A DNA stretch of 64,000 bases, taken from Vreelandella profundi. Lineage in GTDB: Bacteria > Pseudomonadota > Gammaproteobacteria > Pseudomonadales > Halomonadaceae. Numbering within the stretch: the stretch's first letter is position 1; each line of letters begins with the position of its first letter. The stretch spans positions 186,001 to 250,000 of the forward strand of contig NZ_CP077941.1 in assembly GCF_019722725.1 (NCBI RefSeq), written 5' to 3'. Shown here one piece after another: positions 47,421 through 56,792 of the stretch. The position numbers and the translations under genes are program-made. The notes beneath the pieces were generated by a model, which made no database searches, was not told the DNA's origin, and saw only the letters and a program-made list of their open reading frames with translations.

Positions 47421-47596
47421 TAATGCTGGGTATCGCTGAGATGGTGCTAGTCTTGGTCAACAGGTTCTATGTAGGCTGACCTTGATAGTCGTGGTTTCAA
47501 GCAATAAGCGCGATGTACTAGCAGAAATATACTGGCAGAAAAGGATCGCTGTCGCTGGTGCAATGCGTGCGGTTAACTCAGTCCCAAGGAGTATTT

Positions 47597-48268
47597 ATGA
47601 TTCACGTTCACCATCTGGAAAAATCGCGCTCTCATCGTATTCTGTGGCTACTCGAAGCCCTGGAATTGGACTACGAGCTGGTGGTTTACCAGCGCGATGA
47701 GAAGACACAGCAGGCGCCAGCATCACTGAAAAAAATTCACCCGCTGGGTAAGTCGCCGGTGATTACCGATGGTGATCTGACCGTGGCCGAGTCGGGAGCT
47801 ATCATTGATTATCTATTGCAGCGCTATGGGCAAGGACGGCTGCAGCCTGACCAGGACGATATGCATGCGTGGGTAGACTATCGCTACTGGCTGCATTATG
47901 CCGAAGGCTCGTTGATGCCGCTGCTGGTGATGCAGCTTGTGTTTGGTCAGATTCCCAAGCAGTCGCCGTGGCTGATAAAACCGCTGGCAAAAGGCATTAG
48001 CGATACGGTGAGCAAGCGCTTCCTGGCGCCTCAGATTAAGCAGCATCTCAGCGTTATTAACCAACACTTATCGACGCACGGTAATTTTGGCGGGCCATGG
48101 CCGAGCGGTGCCGATATTCAAATGAGCTTCCCGCTGCAGGCCGTTGCTGCCACTCAGTCGCTGGAGAAATATCCGGCTATTGACGCCTTTGTGTCGCGCA
48201 TTGAGCAAGATGCGGCGTGGCAGCGGGTGGTGGCGCGAGCCGGCCCGCTCACTATGCCGGGCCAGTGA
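47597..48268 (+). CDS. Glutathione S-transferase
   Basis: A 223-residue GST. The thioredoxin-like N-terminal domain includes LEKSRSHRILWLLEAL (catalytic serine region), HPLGKSPVITDGD (cis-proline loop) and VAESGAIIDYLL (glutathione-binding ES). An all-helical C-terminal domain follows. ATG 47597 has an AAGGAGT site. Substrate is not predictable. Confidence 0.92.
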   Translation: MIHVHHLEKSRSHRILWLLEALELDYELVVYQRDEKTQQAPASLKKIHPLGKSPVITDGDLTVAESGAIIDYLLQRYGQGRLQPDQDDMHAWVDYRYWLHYAEGSLMPLLVMQLVFGQIPKQSPWLIKPLAKGISDTVSKRFLAPQIKQHLSVINQHLSTHGNFGGPWPSGADIQMSFPLQAVAATQSLEKYPAIDAFVSRIEQDAAWQRVVARAGPLTMPGQ

Positions 48269-48311
48269 TTCGCCGCCATGGGCTTAACGCTGCTTGGGCC
48301 GCTAACGTGGA

Positions 48312-49790
48312 TTAATTGAAAAGCACGAAGCTATCAGCATTGATCCACATGTGAACCAAGATACTAACGATATAGCCGAGCAGGATCACCGGCGACCAGC
48401 GTAAATGCCCCATAAACGTATATGACCCTCGTGCCTGCCCCATTACTGCCACGCCGGCCGCTGAGCCAATCGATAGCAGGCTGCCGCCAACCCCCGCGGT
48501 TAAGGTGATAAGCAGCCATTGGCCGTGGGACATGTCGGGATCCATGGTGAGCACGGCAAACATTACCGGAATGTTGTCGATCACCGCGGAGACAACGCCT
48601 AGCGTAATGTTGGCTGCGGTAGGATTCCAGCCGGTATATAGCGCTTCTGACAGCAGGCCGAGATAGCCCATAAAGCCTAGCCCGCCCACGCACATGACAA
48701 CTCCATAGAAGAACAGGAGCGTGTCCCACTCGGCGCGCGCCACGCGATTAAAAACATCGAATGGCACCACGCTACCCAACTGTGCCAACTTACGGTTGTC
48801 GCCTTCCCGGCTGTAAATCTCACGCTTGCGCTGTAGTGAGCGAGGCAAGCTACGGCGCAGGTAATAGCCAAAGAATTGCAAATAGCCCAGGCCGGTCATC
48901 ATGCCCAGCACTGGCGGCAGGTGAAGCACTACATGGCAGAGTACCGCGGTGATAATGGTCAATAAAAACAGCGCCACGATGCGCCGTGCACCGCGCTTCA
49001 TCCATATGTCTTCATGAACGCTGGCGGGTTTTTCATCCTTAATAAATAGACTCATGATGGTGGCGGGAATCAAGAAGTTGACTAGAGCCGGAATAAATAG
49101 AATGAAGAAGTCTTGAAACGCGACCATGCCTGCTTGCCACACCATTAGCGTGGTTATATCGCCGAAGGGACTAAAGGCGCCGCCTGCATTGGCGGCAACC
49201 ACAATATTGATACAGGCCATGTTAATAAAACGCTGATCACCTTCGGCGACTTTTGTCACGACGGCGCACATGAGCAATGCGGTAGTAAGGTTATCGGCAA
49301 TGGGTGAAAGCACGAAAGCAAGGCCACCCGTCAGCCAAAAAAGAGTGCGGTAGTTGAAGCCTTTACGCAGCATCCATGACCGCAGCGCATCAAACACGTG
49401 GCGCTCTTCCATCGCATTGATATACGTCATCGCCACCAGTAAGAACAGCATCAGCTCGGTGAACTCTAACAGCGTCATTCTAAACGCGTATTCTGATGCC
49501 TCAGACATGCCATTTTGCACATACACCCAGCCGATAAGCCCCCAAATAATGCCGGCAGCGACTAATACGGGTTTTGATTTGCGCATATGAATCTTTTCTT
49601 CTGCCATGACTAACGCATATGCCAAGACAAAAATAGCGACGGCTAAAAAGCCCACGAGCGACGTGGTTAAATCTAATTCACCGGTGACTGCAAAAGCGCT
49701 AGGACTGATGCATAACAGTAAGGCTGCTAACGAAAAAAGCCAGCAACGATGTAATCGTGGCTGGCAAAAGGGTTTGCTCAACGTAGGCAT
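48312..49790 (-). CDS. nhaD: Sodium:proton antiporter NhaD
   Basis: A 492-residue inner-membrane Na+/H+ antiporter of the NhaD family, with a signal-like first helix and about a dozen hydrophobic segments. Conserved stretches are SPIADNLTTALLMCAVV, AANAGGAFSPFGDITTLMVW, and VSAVIDNIPVMFAVLTMDP. Such pumps export sodium at alkaline pH and are typical of halophiles and marine bacteria. Confidence 0.95.
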   Translation of the reverse strand: MPTLSKPFCQPRLHRCWLFSLAALLLCISPSAFAVTGELDLTTSLVGFLAVAIFVLAYALVMAEEKIHMRKSKPVLVAAGIIWGLIGWVYVQNGMSEASEYAFRMTLLEFTELMLFLLVAMTYINAMEERHVFDALRSWMLRKGFNYRTLFWLTGGLAFVLSPIADNLTTALLMCAVVTKVAEGDQRFINMACINIVVAANAGGAFSPFGDITTLMVWQAGMVAFQDFFILFIPALVNFLIPATIMSLFIKDEKPASVHEDIWMKRGARRIVALFLLTIITAVLCHVVLHLPPVLGMMTGLGYLQFFGYYLRRSLPRSLQRKREIYSREGDNRKLAQLGSVVPFDVFNRVARAEWDTLLFFYGVVMCVGGLGFMGYLGLLSEALYTGWNPTAANITLGVVSAVIDNIPVMFAVLTMDPDMSHGQWLLITLTAGVGGSLLSIGSAAGVAVMGQARGSYTFMGHLRWSPVILLGYIVSILVHMWINADSFVLFN

Positions 49791-50250
49791 GTGAGGTTTT
49801 TCCCATGGTTAAGTTATTAGAATTTGTTTAAAAGGGACTCCATGTTATCAGCCTGTGTTGCGGCGCAATACGTTATAAAAGCGAACGAAAGTCGACGTTA
49901 TTAAAAGAATCGGGTCTTTTTTTAGTAAATTAATCTTTTAGGTAATGGTAACTTCAGAAGTAATGGTTCAGTAAAGTAATTCATTATTTTATAAGCATTA
50001 TACTAAGTGTTAATAGTTAAATTAAATAAATTTTATTTTTCAGCTGGTTTTGCTAATGGCATTTTTAAAACGCGGCGCGCAGCAACGGATGAGGTGGTTT
50101 GATAGCCGATGGCGTTGGAGGACATTCGCCAGGGGGAGTGCCCGATTAAGCGCAGTCGTGCTATTTTGAGGCGCGCCACGCTCACGGCTTGGTAAGATAA
50201 AAATGAGGCCGGCTAGAAAGCGGCTACTGGACACGTTGAGGAATAAAATA
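49791..50250. other. AT-rich divergent region between nhaD and TRAP genes
   Basis: No gene is supportable here. The segment 49880-50040 is unusually AT-rich for this backbone and probably contains both divergent promoters; no clear operator palindromes seen. Confidence 0.55.
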
Positions 50251-51228
50251 ATGCGCAACCCATTTCGCTCCCTGCACCGCACGCTTGGCATGTCAGTAGC
50301 GACATTAGCCCTAGCCAGTGCCGCGTTTTCCGCCCATGCCGAAACGCGTGTTACCTATAAGTCGGCTTCTGCAGGGACCGCCTATTACCAGATGGGCGTA
50401 GAGCTTTCTGAGGCGATTCGCCAGGGCACGGATGACGACATTATTCTTACGCTGGAAGAAAGCCAAGGCTCCGTACAAAATGTAATGGAAGTCATGGCCC
50501 GTCAGGGTAACTACGTTTTCACGACTCCTCCCGCGCTAGTCGAACAGGCGATGACGGGCGAAGGCCCCTTTGCTGAGCGGCAGAACCCTCGCTTCCAAGA
50601 GATACGCGGCTTATTCCCGATCCCGTCTATTACCATGCACTTTGTACTTGCGGGTGATGAAGGCGTCACCGATATTTCCGCCCTGGAAGGTAAGCATCTG
50701 TTGATTGGCAAAGGCACGTTTGGTGCCCGTGAGGCGGCGCGTTATCTTGAGCTGTTCGGCCTGGCAGACGACGTTCAAATTGCCGATGCTGCTATTGGTA
50801 GTGGCCCTGATGCGCTTAAAAATGGCCAGATTGACGGTTTTGTGACCGCTAGTTCCTTCCCGTCCCCCAACGTGATTGAGACGGCTGCCAGCATGCCGGT
50901 GTCTATGGTAAGCCTGACCGACGAGCAAATCGAACAGACCGGTGCGCCGCGTCAAACCATTCCGGGCGGCACTTACCCCGGCGTGGAGCAAGATGTTGAA
51001 ACGACGTCACTGCCGGTCATTGCCTATACCACCACGCAGATGGATGACGACACCGCGTACCTGCTGACGAAGACGTTCTGGGAGCGTCGCGATGCCATGG
51101 CCGAAGAGGCCGCCTGGTGGAGCAGCATTACCCCGGGCATGCTCGAAAATATGCTAGGTAAGCTTCACCCCGGTGCATTGCGTTATTACGATGAAGCGGG
51201 TATCGATATACCGGATGCCCTGCGCTAA
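50251..51228 (+). CDS. TRAP transporter solute-binding protein, TAXI family
   Basis: A 325-residue periplasmic binding protein. The signal peptide ends SAAFSAHA, followed by ETRVTYKSASAGTAYYQMG and internal GSVQNVMEVMARQGNYVF, typical of TAXI-type receptors. Ligand unknown; members have been linked to glutamate and other dicarboxylates. The ATG at 50251 follows TTGAGGAAT. It pairs with the fused permease 98 bp downstream. Confidence 0.9.
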   Translation: MRNPFRSLHRTLGMSVATLALASAAFSAHAETRVTYKSASAGTAYYQMGVELSEAIRQGTDDDIILTLEESQGSVQNVMEVMARQGNYVFTTPPALVEQAMTGEGPFAERQNPRFQEIRGLFPIPSITMHFVLAGDEGVTDISALEGKHLLIGKGTFGAREAARYLELFGLADDVQIADAAIGSGPDALKNGQIDGFVTASSFPSPNVIETAASMPVSMVSLTDEQIEQTGAPRQTIPGGTYPGVEQDVETTSLPVIAYTTTQMDDDTAYLLTKTFWERRDAMAEEAAWWSSITPGMLENMLGKLHPGALRYYDEAGIDIPDALR

Positions 51229-51325
51229 CGCTGTTTGATAGCCCTTTTCGATAGACCCTTTCGTTCCTCTTTCCACTGCCACGGCGCTTGTGCCGTGGCA
51301 GTGCTGTATTAATAGGCAACTTGGC

Positions 51326-53128
51326 ATGCGTTTTTCCTTTTCGTCGCAAGCAGCGACGCCCTCCGCAGCGGACAACGCTATAGCATCTGGCTGGATAGCG
51401 CTTGGTGCGGTCAGCGTTGTGTTCCACCTAGGGCTGATTTTTTACGGCTTAACGCCTGCGCTGGTGAGCCGGCCGCTGCACATGGCGCTGCTGTTGCCGT
51501 GGGTGTTGATCTTTATGGCGAAAACGCCGGCTCAGCGCACCAGCGGTTGGCTTTTAACACTGCTGGGCATTGCGGCGTGCAGCTATATCGCCTTTAACGA
51601 AGCGGCGTTGGCCAACCAGTATGGCTTTATCGATACGCATCTACAGATGGCGATAGGTGTGTTTTTAATCGCGCTGGCGCTTGAGGCTGCCCGCCGGGCG
51701 ATTGGCTGGCCGCTGCCGCTAGTGGCCTTGCTGGCACTGATGTACGGAGCCTTTGGCCAGTATGTGCCCGGTGCCTTTGGGCACCCAGGTATGCCGCTGC
51801 AGAGCATGGTCGGCACGCTGACCATTGCCGAAGGCGGGCTGTGGGGGTCATTAACCGGCGTGAGCGTCAGCGTTGTCGCCATTTTTGTGATTTTTGGCGC
51901 TGTGCTCAATGCGGGTGAAGCTGGGCAGGGCTTTATGAATTTAGCCAGCGCCGTGGCGGGCCGCCTAACGGGCGGAGCTGCCAAAGTGGCGGTGATTTCA
52001 TCGGCATTGATGGGGTCCATCTCTGGTTCAGCCTCGGCCAACGTGGCCTCGACCGGTGCGATCACCATTCCTTCGATGGTGCGTTTACGTTATCCACGTT
52101 CGCTGGCCGGTGCGGTGGAAGCGGTTGCCTCTTCCGGCGGGCAGATTATGCCACCGCTGATGGGCGCGGGTGCATTTGTGATGGTGGAACTTACGGGTAC
52201 GCCCTACACGCAGATTATGGCCGCAGCCATGCTGCCGGCGGTGCTGTATTTTCTGACCGTTTGGGTGGGCATTAATGCGTATGCGACTCGGCATGATTTA
52301 CAGCCAGTCGCTGAGAGTGAACGGCCCCATGCCAAAGAGGTGCTGATTACCTCACTGTTTTTCGCGATACCGTTTGTACTGCTGTTAGAGCGCATTTTTC
52401 ACGGTGGCTATACCCCGCAGTACGCGGCCAGTATCGCGATTTTTGCAGGTGTTGCGCTGCTGTTGTTCAATGTCAAACTACGCTTTTCGCTGCCTGATTT
52501 TGCGCATCGCTTAGCGGAAGCGGCGGTTACCGCCGGACGTCAGATCGCGGTGATAGGCGCCATTATTCTGTGTGCGTCGCTGGTAGTTGGAGTACTGTCG
52601 CTGACGGGGTTAGGCGTTAAAATTACCTCGGGTATTTTGTCGCTCTCCAACGACGCCCTGTGGCCGGCGCTGCTTTTGACGGCGTTGGCGTGTTTGATTC
52701 TGGGCATGGAAGTGCCGACCACGGCGGCCTACGTAATTTGTGTTTCGGTTGCCGGGCCTGCGCTCACCTCTTTGGGTTTAGAGCCGCTCTTGGCGCATCT
52801 TTTCGTGTTTTGGTATGCGCTGCTCTCAACCATTACGCCGCCGGTGTGCGGGGGCGTGTTTATTGCCGCAGGCATGGTGGGCGAGAACTGGCTCAAAGTG
52901 GCGTTTAAGGCGATGGCGCTGGGTATTGGGCTGTATATCATTCCGTTGGCGATGGTCGCCAATCCAGAGATCATCCAGCTAGCCTTTAACCCTTCGGGCG
53001 CCCTGCTTTACGCGCTGAAAGTGGCGATTGGGTTAACGGCCATTTCGTTTGGCGTTATCGCACGCAAAGCGGTGTGGCATCGCGTGGCGTTAGTCGCAGC
53101 GGGAATCATCACCATCTTTGTGATCTAG
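51326..53128 (+). CDS. TRAP transporter fused permease
   Basis: A 600-residue inner-membrane protein combining the small and large TRAP membrane subunits (4TM + 12TM fusion). Family blocks are SGSASANVASTGAITIPSM, VASSGGQIMPPLMGAGAFVM and ILGMEVPTTAAYVICV. It partners the TAXI receptor upstream and is sodium-coupled in characterised members. Its last 39 bp overlap the convergent gene at 53090. Confidence 0.93.
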   Translation: MRFSFSSQAATPSAADNAIASGWIALGAVSVVFHLGLIFYGLTPALVSRPLHMALLLPWVLIFMAKTPAQRTSGWLLTLLGIAACSYIAFNEAALANQYGFIDTHLQMAIGVFLIALALEAARRAIGWPLPLVALLALMYGAFGQYVPGAFGHPGMPLQSMVGTLTIAEGGLWGSLTGVSVSVVAIFVIFGAVLNAGEAGQGFMNLASAVAGRLTGGAAKVAVISSALMGSISGSASANVASTGAITIPSMVRLRYPRSLAGAVEAVASSGGQIMPPLMGAGAFVMVELTGTPYTQIMAAAMLPAVLYFLTVWVGINAYATRHDLQPVAESERPHAKEVLITSLFFAIPFVLLLERIFHGGYTPQYAASIAIFAGVALLLFNVKLRFSLPDFAHRLAEAAVTAGRQIAVIGAIILCASLVVGVLSLTGLGVKITSGILSLSNDALWPALLLTALACLILGMEVPTTAAYVICVSVAGPALTSLGLEPLLAHLFVFWYALLSTITPPVCGGVFIAAGMVGENWLKVAFKAMALGIGLYIIPLAMVANPEIIQLAFNPSGALLYALKVAIGLTAISFGVIARKAVWHRVALVAAGIITIFVI

Positions 53129-53668
53129 CCGCAGCGGTGAAGAGGCGGGCAGGGGGCTATTCGCAAACATCACCCAGGTATCTAGCGCAGGGCCAAGTAA
53201 CTGCACAATACGCAGTTGCTCAGGTGCCAGCGCTAGTACTTCTTCGGCACAGATGCCTGCTTCAAAGCGGCCGTCCAACAAACCTTCTGCTACCGCGACG
53301 GTAGTAGGCGTCTCAATGATGGCTGGATAGCTACTTAAATCTGCGTAATAGCGCGTTGCTGGCTGCAGCGCGACGTGGGCGGGCTGAGCAATAGCGCGCT
53401 GTGCTAGCAGCGCCAGGGGTTTACTGCCGGCAATAAAGGTGTCCACGGGATAGGCTCGGTGCATGTAGCGGCCGACGCAATCGCTGTGCGCCGCATGGGC
53501 GGTGCATTGCAGTACGTGGCTTGCTTGCCCCGTCATAAGCGCTTGGAATGCGTCTTCAAACTGCGTAAAAAGAACCACGCTACCCGCGTCTGAGCAGCGC
53601 ATCTTAAGATAGCGTTTGGCAATCAGTTCGTGATTGTTACCACTCGGCCCTAGCGTCGCGATTCGCAC
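53090..53668 (-). CDS. Prephenate dehydratase-like (PBP-fold) protein
   Basis: A 192-residue protein starting GTG 53668, MRIATLGPSGNNHELIAKRYL. This resembles the start of prephenate dehydratase and BacA-type proteins (TLGPxGTxxExAA), and VDTFIAGSKPLALLAQ and FEAGICAEEVLALAP fit a two-lobed binding fold. The ACT regulatory domain of PheA is absent. The true substrate is unknown to me. The 3' end overlaps the TRAP permease by 39 bp. Confidence 0.6.
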   Translation of the reverse strand: MRIATLGPSGNNHELIAKRYLKMRCSDAGSVVLFTQFEDAFQALMTGQASHVLQCTAHAAHSDCVGRYMHRAYPVDTFIAGSKPLALLAQRAIAQPAHVALQPATRYYADLSSYPAIIETPTTVAVAEGLLDGRFEAGICAEEVLALAPEQLRIVQLLGPALDTWVMFANSPLPASSPLRLDHKDGDDSRCD

Positions 53669-53757
53669 GTTAATAGTTCTCTGTGAAAAGTTGCTTAAAT
53701 GAATAAGCCAAAAGCACAGGGTGCTTTTGGCTCAGTGCAATCAGCGAGCAGATGCCC

Positions 53758-54720
53758 TTAGAAGATAGTAAAGCTTAGCGCTAAATAAGCGGCATAGCCT
53801 GCCAGTAGGGCAGCGCCTTCCCAGCGGGATAGGCGCATGCCGGTATACAAAAACAGTACCAACAGGCCTGCAGCGCCCAGCATGACCCACTGATCGAACA
53901 TCGCCACGCGCGGCGCCAGTGTAAGCGGCTGTAAGAACGCTGAGATACCTAAGATACCAAGCAGGTTGAAAATGTTGCTGCCAAGAATATTCCCAACGGC
54001 AACGTCGGCATGACGCCGTAGCGCTGCAATCACGGATACCGCCATTTCCGGTAGCGAAGTACCCACGGCGACGATGGTTAGGCCGATCACCGCCTCAGAA
54101 ATCCCCATGGCCTGGGCCAAACCAATGGCGCCATAAAGGAGTAACTGCGAGCCACCAATCAGCATGCCTAAGCCGACAATCAGCGCTAGGGCCATCATCC
54201 AGCCGGTGGTGGGCAGCTTCGTCATTTCCTCCGCTTCGGAGGTATGCATCTCGGTCGCCGGAACATGCTGGCGGCTTTCGCTTACGTAGGCCCAAACGAG
54301 ATAGCAGACGAGGCCGGCAAGAAAAATCCCGGCATCAACGCGCCCTAATGCCCCGCTAAACGAAAGCGCTATAAACAGCAGGCTGGCCAAAACAACGACC
54401 AGCCCATCACGGCGCAGCGCCAAAGGCTGCACGACCATCGGGCAGATCACCGCGCACAACCCTAAAATCAATAAAATATTGCCAATGTTACTGCCTACTA
54501 TGTTGCCAATAGCAATGTCCGGCTGCTGGTTCATAGCGGCATGGATAGAAACGACCAGCTCAGGCGCCGAGGTGCCAAAGCCCACCACGACAAGCCCTGT
54601 CAGTAAGGGCGAGACACCCACTCTTCTAGCGCCTGCCACCGCGCCGCGAATAAGCGATTCCCCTCCTAGGGTAAGTAGCACAATGCCTGCTAACAAACTA
54701 AGTCCATATAGCATGTTCAA
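53758..54720 (-). CDS. Calcium/sodium antiporter (CaCA family, YrbG-like)
   Basis: A 320-residue inner-membrane cation/calcium exchanger with two inverted alpha-repeats: VVVGFGTSAPELVVS and IGNIVGSNIGNILLILGL in the first, VAVGTSLPEMAVS and VGNILGSNIFNLLGILG in the second. Ten helices predicted by hydrophobicity. It resembles E. coli YrbG. Confidence 0.93.
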   Translation of the reverse strand: MNMLYGLSLLAGIVLLTLGGESLIRGAVAGARRVGVSPLLTGLVVVGFGTSAPELVVSIHAAMNQQPDIAIGNIVGSNIGNILLILGLCAVICPMVVQPLALRRDGLVVVLASLLFIALSFSGALGRVDAGIFLAGLVCYLVWAYVSESRQHVPATEMHTSEAEEMTKLPTTGWMMALALIVGLGMLIGGSQLLLYGAIGLAQAMGISEAVIGLTIVAVGTSLPEMAVSVIAALRRHADVAVGNILGSNIFNLLGILGISAFLQPLTLAPRVAMFDQWVMLGAAGLLVLFLYTGMRLSRWEGAALLAGYAAYLALSFTIF

Positions 54721-54732
54721 GACCTCTTCCTG

Positions 54733-54766
54733 AGTACCTCCCCGACCGCGAATGACGCGGGGTTCG
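54733..54766 (-). other. Stem-loop in the leader of the antiporter gene
   Basis: On the minus strand CCCGAC pairs with GTCGGG around an inner CCGCG-TCATT-CGCGG hairpin, ending about 13 bp before the start codon. It could be a cis-acting RNA element or an upstream terminator lacking U-tract; the sequence does not match a riboswitch I know. Confidence 0.35.
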
Positions 54767-55065
54767 TCGGGTCAGTAAAACGCGCTAGGCGATCGGATTA
54801 ATAGTGCCCGGCTCACTGGCAAGATTACTGCTATTTTTATGTCTTTGCTCTTTTTTGCTGCTGTCGTCAGAAAGAAAAAGCTGAAAGGCTTTGACCTAGC
54901 TGGATATCCGTGGCAAGGTATGCGCAGTAAGTTAGCAAGCAGCATGGTTCCAGAAACATTCGAATTCTTTCGGTAGTCTGTAATTGTATTCCTTGTTCTA
55001 CTCACTATTTATCTGGGTAATACCAGGATTTTTACAATTCGCAAATTGCGAAAAGGATTTATAAC
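54767..55065. other. Spacer and cold-shock gene leader
   Basis: No protein gene is supportable. The part next to 55066 is presumably the long 5' leader typical of cold-shock mRNAs; the ribosome site is AAAAGGATT. Confidence 0.5.
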
Positions 55066-55272
55066 ATGGCAACTGGCACAGTTAAGTGGTTCAACGATTC
55101 TAAAGGTTTTGGTTTCATTGCTCCGTCTGACGGCAGTGACGACGTTTTTGCTCATTTTTCTGAAATTCAGTCTGATGGCTTCAAAACCCTTCCAGAAGGT
55201 GCTAACGTTTCTTTTGACGTTACCCAGGGTCAGAAAGGCCTTCAAGCTTCAAACATCAAGCTGCTTTCTTAA
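55066..55272 (+). CDS. Cold-shock protein, CspA family
   Basis: A 68-residue single-stranded nucleic-acid chaperone, [20 protein letters not shown] with RNP1 (KGFGFIAP) and RNP2 (DVFAHF) motifs. It is followed by two hairpins, the second a strong terminator. Confidence 0.96.
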   Translation: MATGTVKWFNDSKGFGFIAPSDGSDDVFAHFSEIQSDGFKTLPEGANVSFDVTQGQKGLQASNIKLLS

Positions 55273-55322
55273 TCCTAGCTAGCTAGTGATTATGTAAGTG
55301 TTCGAATCTTTTAGATTCGATA

Positions 55323-55350
55323 ATCGGGCCCCACTTCGGTGGGGCCCGAT
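55323..55350 (+). terminator. Terminator of the cold-shock gene
   Basis: A 12-bp perfect stem (ATCGGGCCCCAC with its complement) capped by TTCG. A smaller hairpin (TCGAATCT/AGATTCGA, 55302-55320) precedes it. Confidence 0.85.
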
Positions 55351-55492
55351 GCGTTTGTGTGTATCTAAAAATAATTTCTTTTCCATTCTGCAATGCCGCT
55401 CCTCTAAGATTAGAATTGATAAAGTGCTGAGGTCGATGCCTTGACTTGGCTAGCATTCATTTTATTTATGATCAGACATAAGGGGTATCACT

Positions 55493-55891
55493 ATGCGTTT
55501 ATCGCCACTCTTTCTTGGTATGGGCTTATTGATCGCAAGCGGTTTCGCGACGGCCAGCGAAGGGTGCGAGAGCCCTACCACGCAGCTGGAAATGACCGAG
55601 TGCTCGGCGCAAGCCTATGGAGCAGCCGATACGGAGCTGAATGAGTCCTACCAGATGCTTGTTAGCCAGCTGAAAGATAATGCGCCCGCGTTAGAAAAGC
55701 TGAGGACTGCGCAGCGAGCATGGATTGGTTTCCGCGACGCTGAGTGCGCATTTGAAAGCAGCGCCGTTGAGGGTGGTAGCGCACAGCCGATGGTACGCAA
55801 TGGATGCCTTGAAAAGGTGACTGCGGCACGCATAGAAAGGCTGCATGAGTACGCTAGTTGCGAGGAAGGGGATCTAAGCTGCTCGCACTGA
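55493..55891 (+). CDS. LprI-like (DUF1311) secreted protein
   Basis: A 132-residue protein with a signal peptide ending FATASEG and six cysteines. TQLEMTECSAQAYGAADTELN and LRTAQRAWIGFRDAEC are the DUF1311/LprI signature, a family related to lysozyme inhibition in mycobacteria. Role here unproven. Confidence 0.85.
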   Translation: MRLSPLFLGMGLLIASGFATASEGCESPTTQLEMTECSAQAYGAADTELNESYQMLVSQLKDNAPALEKLRTAQRAWIGFRDAECAFESSAVEGGSAQPMVRNGCLEKVTAARIERLHEYASCEEGDLSCSH

Positions 55892-55957
55892 GTGAGTGCT
55901 TCAGCGTGGTGGATGATGATTCTCAGAAGCGACAAAAGCACCCGAGGGTGCTTTGTT

Positions 55958-55982
55958 GAAGGAGTGTCTGGTGGAGGCGGCG
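55958..55982 (+). repeat. Distal attachment repeat (ssrA 3' copy)
   Basis: 25 bp identical to 58868-58892. The flanking hairpin AGCACCCGAGGGTGCT at 55937-55953 also matches the ssrA terminator, with two differences in the spacer. Confidence 0.85.
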
Positions 55983-56114
55983 TTCCGTGCAAAGTTATAC
56001 GGTTTCAAAAGTGCCCCCAATTATGCCCCTTCTTTAGGGCGCTACTATGTTTAACCCGTGCTTTGAGCCCAAGTACGGCATTGAGAAGAGTTTTTCTCAA
56101 TGAGTGGCCGCCTT

Positions 56115-56435
56115 TTATCCTGCTATTGGCTCTGGGTTATGGTGCGTCAGGTCGTGAAAGTGAATGCCTGTTGCTTTGATAACGGCGGTCATCGTTCGTA
56201 ACGTTGGATTGCCCTTAGGGGATAGTGCCCGGTACAAGCTTTCGCGTGACACCTTGGCACGTTCCGCAATAGCGGCCACACCACCTTGGGCTTCAACAAC
56301 ATGGCGTAGCGCCATGAGAAAGGCCGATTCGCCTCCCTCTTCGTCCAGTTCATCAAAGGCGATGCGCAAATAGTCCAGCGCCATATTGGGATCGTCGCGC
56401 AGCATATCGACAACAGCAGTATCGTGGCTTTTCAT
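56115..56435 (-). CDS. HTH antitoxin, HigA-like
   Basis: A 106-residue addiction-module antidote with a helix-turn-helix (GGVAAIAERAKVSRESLYRALS). A conserved KGNPTLRTMTAVIKATGI block follows. It overlaps the toxin stop by 4 bp (ATGA). Antitoxin downstream of toxin is the HigBA order. It should bind the palindrome at 56771. Confidence 0.88.
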   Translation of the reverse strand: MKSHDTAVVDMLRDDPNMALDYLRIAFDELDEEGGESAFLMALRHVVEAQGGVAAIAERAKVSRESLYRALSPKGNPTLRTMTAVIKATGIHFHDLTHHNPEPIAG

Positions 56436-56764
56436 GTCCGTGCTCTCCTTCGGTGGTCGATTAAAAACGCCTTGGCTTGCTCTATGTCGGCTTGCTGGCG
56501 TTTCTTGGTTCCCCCGGCTAATAACATCACCATACGGCGGCCTACCTTGGCGTAATAAACGCGGTAGCCCGGCCCGTAATCAATCCGTAGCTCTAGCACA
56601 CCATCGCCCACCGCTTTGGCATCGCCTGCATTGCCTGCGGCTAGTCGGTTAAGGCGTGTCAACACTCGCATTGCGGCCATTCTGTCTTTAGCTTTTACGG
56701 CGCTCAACCATGCCTGGAATGGGTCATGACCGTCAGCGGTCAGGTAGTGCGTAAGCTCTATCAT
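56432..56764 (-). CDS. RelE/HigB-like toxin
   Basis: A 110-residue protein of the RelE/ParE superfamily, addiction-module killer subgroup. It has AWLSAVKAKDRMAAMRVLTRLNRLAAGN, then ELRIDYGPGYRVYY and GGTKKRQQADIEQAKAF. These proteins are typically ribosome-dependent mRNA nucleases. Full length and apparently intact. Confidence 0.88.
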   Translation of the reverse strand: MIELTHYLTADGHDPFQAWLSAVKAKDRMAAMRVLTRLNRLAAGNAGDAKAVGDGVLELRIDYGPGYRVYYAKVGRRMVMLLAGGTKKRQQADIEQAKAFLIDHRRRART

Positions 56765-56770
56765 CGGCTC

Positions 56771-56792
56771 ATTGTAGCTTAAAAGCTACAAT
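56771..56792. promoter_or_regulatory. Palindromic operator of the toxin-antitoxin pair
   Basis: ATTGTAGCTT-AA-AAGCTACAAT is a perfect 22-bp palindrome only 6 bp upstream of the toxin ATG. It includes a TACAAT that can serve as the -10 box, as expected for autorepression by the antitoxin complex. Confidence 0.75.

Noticed and set aside
54733..54766. yybP-ykoY manganese riboswitch upstream of the Ca/Na antiporter
   Set aside because: A stem-loop is present, but I cannot find the conserved internal loops of that riboswitch, so it is only listed as a stem-loop.
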